NCBI GenBank assembly: GCA_035259145.1 | Contig: DATFWQ010000119.1 | Coordinates: forward strand, 1 to 9,934 | Source: CF-161 sp035259145 | Lineage (GTDB): Bacteria; Chloroflexota; Dormibacteria; Dormibacterales; Dormibacteraceae | Reading direction: 5' to 3' | DNA length: 9,934 nucleotides | Shown: in pieces, positions 5,449 to 9,934 of the stretch | Numbering within the stretch: position 1 is the stretch's first letter | Layout of the letters: every line of letters starts with the position of its first letter | Notes under the pieces: model-generated | Seen by the model: the letters and a program-made list of their open reading frames with translations, nothing else | Told to the model about the DNA's origin: nothing | Database searches by the model: none | Position numbers and translations under genes: made by a program

Positions 5449-6030
5449 GTGGCAAAGCTTGGAATCGTCAAAGTCACAGGGGAGCACGAGGTCAACGCAT
5501 ACGTCGTCTCCTGCACCACGACCAAGGAGGCGGTGGTCATCGACCCTGTCGCTCCGCCAGACAAGCTCATCAGCCAGCTGGCCGGTCTGAAGGTGCGCTG
5601 GATCCTCGCCACCCACGGCCATCCGGGCCACCTGGCCGGTAAGGACGCCGTCCAGGAAACGACCGGCGCCGTGACGGCGATGCACGTGGCCGACGCCAAG
5701 GCCTTCCTGCGCTCCGCCGACCGCTACCTGGCCGAGGGTGACGTGCTGGAGTTCGGCGAGTTCACGGTGCGGGTCATCCAAACGCCAGGGCACTCGCCGG
5801 GCAGCCTGTGCTATCTGGTGGTCAACCACCTGTTCACGGGCGACACACTCCTGGCCGGCGGTATCGGCCGCGAGAGACCTGGCAGCGATGTGCGGCTGCA
5901 GCTCGTGTCCATCGGCACCAAGCTGGCCCGGCTGCCGCTCAAGACGGCGATCTATCCCGGCCACGGGCCGGTCACCAACCTGGAGAACGAGCTGCGCACC
6001 AGCCCGGTCTTCCAGCCAGTCCGCCGGTGA
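5449..6030 (+). CDS. Metallo-beta-lactamase-fold hydrolase (glyoxalase II-like) with Asp-to-Gly change in the HxHxDH motif
   Basis: A 193-residue single-domain MBL-fold protein, near the short glyoxalase II-like size of about 200. The motifs appear in order: IDPV at 31-34, TH56GH58PG60H61, PGH115SPGS, FTGD132T and PGH172GP. These supply the ligands of the two metal sites, except that the Asp of THxHxDH is Gly here (codon GGC where GAC would be expected, one base apart). That Asp normally binds the second metal and orients the nucleophilic water, so the enzyme may be mononuclear, altered or weak. The family hydrolyses thioesters such as S-lactoylglutathione-type or lactone-like substrates in the cytoplasm; which one is not readable here. 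The GTG at 5449 gives MAKLGIVKV; no Shine-Dalgarno precedes it, but AATAAT ends nine bases upstream. It is convergent with the dihydroorotase-like gene, with a 20-base gap. Confidence 0.85.
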   Translation: MAKLGIVKVTGEHEVNAYVVSCTTTKEAVVIDPVAPPDKLISQLAGLKVRWILATHGHPGHLAGKDAVQETTGAVTAMHVADAKAFLRSADRYLAEGDVLEFGEFTVRVIQTPGHSPGSLCYLVVNHLFTGDTLLAGGIGRERPGSDVRLQLVSIGTKLARLPLKTAIYPGHGPVTNLENELRTSPVFQPVRR

Positions 6031-6050
6031 GGCAGGGCGCCTGACCCCGA

Positions 6051-7442
6051 TCAGCGCTCCGGTCTGACCAGCCGGCCTCTCCCAGCCCGACCTACAGGCT
6101 CGCCGTCGCGCGCGACCAGCTCGCCGCGCGAGTAAACGGATCGAACCGCGAAGCCGAAGCGCTGGCCCTCGAGGCAGCCATGGCGCTGCTGCGAGTGCAT
6201 CGCTGCAGCCCACACGACCGTCTCAGCCGACGGGTCGACAAGCAGCAGATCGGCGTCGGCACCCGGCTCGACGGCGCCCTTGCGCGGAAACAGGCCGAGC
6301 GAGCGTGCGGGGCCTTCGGCAACCCAGCGCGCGGCAGCCCCAACGTCTCCCTGTCGCCGCGCGAGCTCGAGACAGCTCAGGTAGAGCGTCTCCACCCCCG
6401 GGCTGCCAGGCAGCGCGTCGTCCAGCGATCGACCAAGCTTCTCACCGTCGGAATGCGGCGCGTGGTCGCTTCCGACCCGGTCGATCAGCCCGGCGCGGAG
6501 CGATTCGATCAGCGCCGCCCGGTCTGCCCCGGTTCGGACCGGTGGGTACATCTTCATGATGGGCCCGAGCCGCTCGGCGTCCCCGTCGCTCAGCCACAGA
6601 TACTGGGGGCAGGTCTCGAGCACAATGCGAGCGCCCGCCCGCCTGGCCTCACGTGCTGCGGCCAGGCCGAGTGCGCTGGAGAGATGGACGACCTGGACCT
6701 CCAGGCCGGTCCGCTGCGAGATCACCCCCAGCGACGCGATCGCGACCGCCTCGGCCAGCGCCGGCCGCGAGGCCAGCAGGTCGGCGTACGTCCGTGACCG
6801 CCGCGCGAACGAGCGCAGGATGTCCGGGTCCTCGCAGTGCACAGCCAGGGGGGCCCCCCGCCGCGCCAGGTCGGGCGCCAGTCGTGCAATCGCGCCGCTG
6901 CCGGCCGGCGCCTCCAGCTCCGGGTCGTCCTGCCAGGGTGTGTAGACGACCTGCCGGTCCGACCGCCGGATGGCATAGCCGAGGAAGGCCTTCAGTCCGA
7001 CCGAACCGGCGTCGAGAAGGCCGTGCACGTCCTCGGGGCGGCTTTCGCTGCCGAGCAGGCCCCACAGAGCGAAATCGACCCGCGCCCTGGATGACGCGAT
7101 CTCGACCTTTTCCTGGAACACGGCTACGTTCTCGACGGCGGGCACCGTGTTGGGCATGTCCACCACCGTGGTGATGCCGCCTGCGGCAGCGGCCGCCGTC
7201 AGCGTGGCGAAATCCTCCTTGTGTGGGAAGCCGGGATCGCGGCTGTGGACGTGCGCATCAATGCCGCCAGGCAGGATGAGCAGGCCGGCGGCGTCCACTT
7301 CCTCAGCCCCGGAGCCACCCCCTCGCTCCAGGCTGACGATCACGCCTTCTGTGACGTGCACGTCTGCTTCGCGAAGGCCGCCTGGCGTGCAAACGGTGGC
7401 GTTGCGAACGACGAGATCGGCCGTGGCCCGCCCTCCAGTCAA
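6051..7442 (-). CDS. pyrC: Dihydroorotase/allantoinase-like cyclic amidohydrolase
   Basis: A 463-residue amidohydrolase-superfamily protein, the length of class I dihydroorotases and allantoinases. Metal-site residues are all present: H64/H66 in IDAHVHSRDPG, the carboxylated Lys K151 in GLKAFLG, H202 in HCED, H253 in VVHLSS and D326 in GSDHAPH. DMPNTVP (95-101) and YPPVR (299-303) are family segments. The usual 'TCPHYL' reads TCPQYL (277-282). Dihydroorotase closes N-carbamoyl-aspartate to dihydroorotate in UMP synthesis; allantoinase and dihydropyrimidinase open related rings. The upstream overlapping pyrE argues for dihydroorotase, so I use pyrC, but the unusual end (HGCLEGQRFG instead of 'PYxGxxLxG') and the missing pyrB, carAB and pyrD leave a catabolic paralogue possible. 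The start is a TTG at 7442-7440, overlapping the pyrE stop as TTGA, with no other in-frame start nearby. Confidence 0.82.
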   Translation of the reverse strand: MTGGRATADLVVRNATVCTPGGLREADVHVTEGVIVSLERGGGSGAEEVDAAGLLILPGGIDAHVHSRDPGFPHKEDFATLTAAAAAGGITTVVDMPNTVPAVENVAVFQEKVEIASSRARVDFALWGLLGSESRPEDVHGLLDAGSVGLKAFLGYAIRRSDRQVVYTPWQDDPELEAPAGSGAIARLAPDLARRGAPLAVHCEDPDILRSFARRSRTYADLLASRPALAEAVAIASLGVISQRTGLEVQVVHLSSALGLAAAREARRAGARIVLETCPQYLWLSDGDAERLGPIMKMYPPVRTGADRAALIESLRAGLIDRVGSDHAPHSDGEKLGRSLDDALPGSPGVETLYLSCLELARRQGDVGAAARWVAEGPARSLGLFPRKGAVEPGADADLLLVDPSAETVVWAAAMHSQQRHGCLEGQRFGFAVRSVYSRGELVARDGEPVGRAGRGRLVRPER

Positions 7443-7999
7443 CGATCCGGCGGCGCCGAGAGCGGGAGATCGGACTTGCGAAACAGCGGCGTGAACGGCA
7501 CGCCAAGCCCCCTGACGTTTTCGGCGCCACCCTCCTCGCGGTCGAGCACCGCGATCAGCCCGATCACCGCCGCACCCGCCGCCTGGACCTTCTCGATGCT
7601 GCGGATGGACTCCCCGCCAGTCGTCACCACGTCCTCGATCACCGTCACCCGATCGCCCGGCTCCAGCACTCCCTCGAAATCGCGAGCTGTGCCGTGCGCC
7701 TTGGCCTGCTTGCGCACGATGACCAGCGGCAGGTCCAGCTCTAACGAAACCGCACCGCCCAGCAGAACGGCTCCCAGCTCCGGCGCGGCGAGGCGCTGGG
7801 TAGCGCTCGGTACCAGCTGAGCCAGCTGCCTTCCGACTCGGCGCAGGATGCCTGGCTGGGTCTCGAACAGGAACTTGTCGAAGTAGTGCTTCGAACGGCG
7901 CCCCGAGCTCAGGACGAAGTCGCCTTCGAGCCAGGCGACGGCCACCATGTCACGAGCGAGCTGAGCGAGCTCCTCACGTTCGCTCTTGGGCGAGCTCAT
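7439..7999 (-). CDS. pyrE: Orotate phosphoribosyltransferase
   Basis: A 186-residue type I phosphoribosyltransferase, within the usual 180-215 range for PyrE. It has the LSSGRRSKHYFDK segment (30-42) equivalent to the 'LKSGRxSPYFxN' orotate/PRPP region, the catalytic loop RKQAKAHG (96-103), and the PRPP-binding signature VTVIEDVVTTGGES (118-131). It joins orotate to PRPP to give OMP, the fifth step of UMP synthesis. The start ATG at 7999 lies 26 bases inside the M20 peptidase gene with no Shine-Dalgarno in front, so translation is probably coupled to the peptidase. The stop overlaps the TTG of the amidohydrolase gene. The middle gene of a three-gene operon; the call is firm, the exact start less so. 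Confidence 0.92.
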   Translation of the reverse strand: MSSPKSEREELAQLARDMVAVAWLEGDFVLSSGRRSKHYFDKFLFETQPGILRRVGRQLAQLVPSATQRLAAPELGAVLLGGAVSLELDLPLVIVRKQAKAHGTARDFEGVLEPGDRVTVIEDVVTTGGESIRSIEKVQAAGAAVIGLIAVLDREEGGAENVRGLGVPFTPLFRKSDLPLSAPPDR

Positions 8000-9356
8000 G
8001 CATCAGATGGATCACGGCTTCAATGCCGCGGTGGTACTGGTCCAGGCTCATGCGCTCGTTGGGCGAATGCAGCGCGTCATCGGGCAGACCGAAGCCGGTG
8101 ACGAGCAACCGGGTGTCGAGCGCCTGCTGGAAGTCGATCGTCACCGGGATGGAGCCCCCTCCGCGGATCAGCACGGGCGTCGCGCCGTAGGCGGCGTTGA
8201 AGGCCCTCCGAAGCGCGTCCACACCGGGGTGATCGGCCGCCAGCCGTACCGGCGGCCCGGAGCTGAGCTCCACCACACGGGCCTGGGTGCCGGGTGTGGC
8301 AAGCCTGGCCACCGCTTCACGCATCCCTCCCAGGACTCGCGCCGGGTCCTGCCGTGGGACGAGGCGGGTCGAGACCTTGGCCCTGGCTCGCGCCGGGATC
8401 ACAGTCTTGGGGCCGGCGCCCGTGAAGCCCCCCATCACGCCGTGGACGTCCAGCGTGGGTCGCGTCGACATGCGCTCGAGGAGCGAGTAGGCGGCCTCAC
8501 CGGCCAGCTCGGTCACGCCCATCTCCGCGCGCAGCATCTCGGCCGTGATCGGCAGCGCCTTCCACTCCTCCAGCTCCTGGGCGCTCGGCGGCTCGACGTC
8601 GTCGTAGAAACCCGGGATCTGGATCACGCCGTCGCGGTCCTTCAGCCCCGCCAGGATGTGCGCCAGGCTGTTGAAGGGGTTGGGCGCAACCCCTCCGAAG
8701 ATTCCCGAGTGAAGGTCGACGCGCGGCCCGACGACCTCGATCTCGGTGTAGAGCAGGCCGCGGAGCCCGGTGACCACCGTAGGGACGCCCGGCGCCTCGA
8801 AGCTGCCGTCGGCGATCAGCAGATAGTCGGTGGCCAGGCGGTCGGCGTTTGCGCGGACGTAGGTCGGAAGGCTGCGGCCGGACACCTCCTCCTCGCCCTC
8901 GATGAGGAAGCGGAGGTTGACGGGCGGCCCGCCGCTGGCGAGCCAGTGCTCGGCCGCCAGGACGCTCGCCAGATGCTGAGCTTTGTTGTCATCTGCGCCC
9001 CGCCCGTAGACGAATCCGTCGCGGACGGTGGGCTCGAATGGCGGGGTTTTCCACTCGTCTAGGGGATCAGGCGGCTGGACGTCGTAGTGGCCGTACATGG
9101 TCAGCGTCGGCGCGCCGGGGCGGCCCAGCCACTCGGCCACGACCACGGGATGGCCACCGTCGATGACGTCGGCGAGCTGTACGTCCATCCCGAGAGCACG
9201 CAGCTTCTGCGCCAGCCAGCCGGCCGCCCGCCTGCAGTCTGCCCGGTGCTCCGGCAGCGCGGAGACGCTGGGGATGGAGATCAGTTCAAAGAGCTGGCCT
9301 TCGGCCTCGGCGCGGCGGGCGCGCGCGCGCTCCAGCACCTGATCGAGCATCCGCAT
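7974..9356 (-). CDS. M20-family metallopeptidase (carnosinase-like dipeptidase/deacylase)
   Basis: A 460-residue zinc hydrolase with the M20A/CNDP pattern. Metal ligands and catalytic residues by motif are H90 in YGHYDVQPPDP (D92 supports it), the bridging D123 in GRGADDNKA, the EE pair E156/E157 in EGEEEVSG (base and ligand), D183 in ADGSF, and H430 near the end (DALHSPNE). The lid/dimerisation domain lies about 200-320 and includes DLHSGIFGG (214-222). GGGSIP (399-404) is a further family motif. Likely substrates are dipeptides or N-acyl amino acids in the cytoplasm; no signal peptide is seen. It is the first gene of the operon with pyrE and the dihydroorotase-like gene. Starts at 9356 (M1) or 9350 (M3) are both possible. 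A TAACCT hexamer directly abuts M1 and lies six bases before M3, which would favour M3 for a leaderless mRNA. Its start is 12 bases from the divergent RidA gene. Confidence 0.88.
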   Translation of the reverse strand: MRMLDQVLERARARRAEAEGQLFELISIPSVSALPEHRADCRRAAGWLAQKLRALGMDVQLADVIDGGHPVVVAEWLGRPGAPTLTMYGHYDVQPPDPLDEWKTPPFEPTVRDGFVYGRGADDNKAQHLASVLAAEHWLASGGPPVNLRFLIEGEEEVSGRSLPTYVRANADRLATDYLLIADGSFEAPGVPTVVTGLRGLLYTEIEVVGPRVDLHSGIFGGVAPNPFNSLAHILAGLKDRDGVIQIPGFYDDVEPPSAQELEEWKALPITAEMLRAEMGVTELAGEAAYSLLERMSTRPTLDVHGVMGGFTGAGPKTVIPARARAKVSTRLVPRQDPARVLGGMREAVARLATPGTQARVVELSSGPPVRLAADHPGVDALRRAFNAAYGATPVLIRGGGSIPVTIDFQQALDTRLLVTGFGLPDDALHSPNERMSLDQYHRGIEAVIHLMHELAQERT

Positions 9357-9362
9357 AGGTTA
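9356..9362. promoter_or_regulatory. Symmetric -10-like box (TAGGTTA / TAACCTA) between divergent genes
   Basis: The plus strand reads TAGGTT (9356-9361), ending seven bases before the RidA ATG. The minus strand reads TAACCT (9362-9357), ending six bases before the Met-3 codon of the peptidase. The two genes leave at most 12-18 bases between them, so a shared bidirectional promoter with leaderless transcripts is the simplest reading. No -35 boxes recognised. Confidence 0.42.
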
Positions 9363-9368
9363 CTTAGC

Positions 9369-9752
9369 ATGGTGCAACGCAAGCTGATCTCGTCCGGATC
9401 ACCCTACGAGCCGTCGATCGGCTTCAGCCGAGCGGTCCGCGTGGGCAATCGAGTGCTCGTGGCCGGCACCGCTCCGGTGTGGCCCGACGGCTCCTGCGAC
9501 CCCGACGCCGGCGTCCAGGCGGCGCGCTGTCTCGAGATCATCCTGGCCGCGCTGGCAGAGGCGGGAGCAGGGCCGGAGCACGTTGTACGAACCCGGACGT
9601 ATTTGACCAGTGCCGAGGAGTCGGAGGCCGTTGGCGCCCAGCACGGCCACGTGTTCGGACAGGTGCGGCCGGCCAGCACAATGATCGTCGTGGCGGGGCT
9701 GCTGGACCCGCGCTGGAAGGTCGAGATCGAGGCCGAGGCGGTAGTCGGCTAA
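9369..9752 (+). CDS. RidA/YjgF-family protein lacking the catalytic Arg
   Basis: A 127-residue protein with the family opening ISSGSPYEPSIGFSRAVRVGNRVLVAGTAP (7-36) and the end VEIEAEAVV. It is the trimeric RidA/YER057c/UK114 fold. RidA proper deaminates reactive enamine/imine intermediates and needs an Arg in the 'PARS' segment (R105 in enteric RidA). Here that segment reads R100-P-A-S103-T, so the Arg is Ser, as in RidA subgroups without proven imine deaminase activity; the later Glu (VEIE) is kept. A ligand-binding or different catalytic role is possible. The same frame is open far upstream, but that part is antisense to the peptidase and unlike the family, so I take the ATG at 9369 (GTG at 9372 also fits). 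There is no Shine-Dalgarno; a TAGGTT lies seven bases upstream. Confidence 0.87.
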   Translation: MVQRKLISSGSPYEPSIGFSRAVRVGNRVLVAGTAPVWPDGSCDPDAGVQAARCLEIILAALAEAGAGPEHVVRTRTYLTSAEESEAVGAQHGHVFGQVRPASTMIVVAGLLDPRWKVEIEAEAVVG

Positions 9753-9799
9753 GCAGGCTGGCCCCACGAGCTGCCACGCCTAACGCGGTTGGTGGGCAG

Positions 9800-9816
9800 G
9801 AGCCGGTGCCCGGCTC
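9800..9816 (+). terminator. GC-rich hairpin downstream of the RidA-family gene
   Basis: GAGCCGG-TGC-CCGGCTC is a perfect 7-bp stem with a 3-base loop, 47 bases after the stop of the RidA-family gene. It lacks a T-tract, so it may be a weak terminator or an mRNA-stabilising 3' structure. Confidence 0.4.
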
Positions 9817-9896
9817 AGCTAGGAGCGCGGCCCGGTACGGTCTGCTGAGCGACTGAACCTTTCACCGGTGTGGCACAGGTGCTCTCGCCCCCCTCC

Positions 9897-9934
9897 CCCG
9901 GCTTCGCCGGGTACTCCCCCGACTAGCGGGGGAG
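9897..9934. repeat. Paired GC hairpins at the right edge (REP-like or terminator pair)
   Basis: CCCGGC-TTC-GCCGGG (9897-9911, 6-bp stem) is followed two bases later by CTCCCCCG-ACTAG-CGGGGGAG (9914-9934, perfect 8-bp stem), which ends exactly at the window edge. Two tight hairpins in tandem, set in runs of C (TCGCCCCCCTCCCCC), resemble dispersed extragenic palindromes more than a single terminator. What follows cannot be seen. The rest of 9753-9896, apart from the hairpin at 9800, shows no tRNA-like or coding signal. Confidence 0.5.

Noticed and set aside
6031..6050. Terminator in the 20-base gap between the convergent MBL and dihydroorotase-like genes
   Set aside because: Only 4-bp stems (AGGC/GCCT nearby, CTGA/TCAG) can be drawn and there is no T-run.
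5320..6213. Long minus-strand frame opposite the MBL gene, ending in the small membrane peptide
   Set aside because: The part over the MBL gene is an Arg-rich shadow. Only the last 35 codons, outside the MBL gene, have a sensible composition, so only those are kept as a possible gene.
7986..9062. 358-codon plus-strand frame opposite the M20 peptidase
   Set aside because: Antisense to a protein with a complete set of M20 metal-site motifs; product is low-complexity.
9087..9368. 94-residue N-terminal extension of the RidA-family frame
   Set aside because: It is antisense to the peptidase, unlike any RidA N-terminus, and the family start ISSGSPYEP follows the ATG at 9369.
9817..9896. tRNA or other small RNA in the right-hand non-coding stretch
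   Set aside because: No T-loop (GTTCGANTC) or acceptor-stem pairing is found; CACC/GGTG pairing around 9864-9880 is too short to call.

Overview
This is a GC-rich window of bacterial chromosome, densely packed, with many GTG and TTG starts, four-base gene overlaps and several starts without a Shine-Dalgarno sequence. The gene content (an orphan ParA with a small 'ELFR' partner, a CvpA-like membrane protein, an SLC45/GPH-like transporter, compact metabolic operons) and the apparently leaderless starts suggest a soil or aquatic Chloroflexota, Dormibacterota or Actinomycetota lineage. The phylum cannot be fixed from the window alone. I see no rRNA, tRNA, CRISPR array, phage gene or transposase.

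Layout. Positions 1-3198 (minus strand) hold an operon read as MFS transporter, ureohydrolase (arginase/agmatinase family), then a DAO-type FAD amine oxidase that runs off the left edge. The genes overlap by 4 and 16 bases. Together they look like uptake and stepwise breakdown of a guanidino compound. Positions 3207-3387 hold the most unusual object: a 181-nt, length-balanced imperfect palindrome with 19-bp ends. It sits between the transporter and cvpA and supplies the last codons and stop of cvpA. Positions 3371-4057 (minus) encode a CvpA-like membrane protein, divergent from 4181-5246 (plus), which encodes a ParA ATPase and a 94-residue probable partner.

Positions 5255-5440 hold a weak hairpin and a possible 35-residue membrane peptide (minus). 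Positions 5449-6030 (plus) encode a metallo-beta-lactamase-fold hydrolase with an altered metal motif. Positions 6051-9356 (minus) form a second operon, M20 peptidase, then orotate phosphoribosyltransferase, then a dihydroorotase-like amidohydrolase, with overlaps of 26 and 4 bases. Positions 9369-9752 (plus) encode a RidA-family protein whose start is only 12 bases from the peptidase start. The right end (9753-9934) is non-coding and carries three GC-rich hairpins.

Themes. Two metabolic operons (guanidino/amine catabolism and pyrimidine/amidohydrolase chemistry) flank a ParA positioning cassette. Three enzymes lack a residue normally counted as catalytic or metal-binding: the ureohydrolase catalytic His, the MBL motif Asp and the RidA Arg. 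The closely spaced divergent starts share symmetric -10-like hexamers, consistent with bidirectional promoters and leaderless mRNAs.
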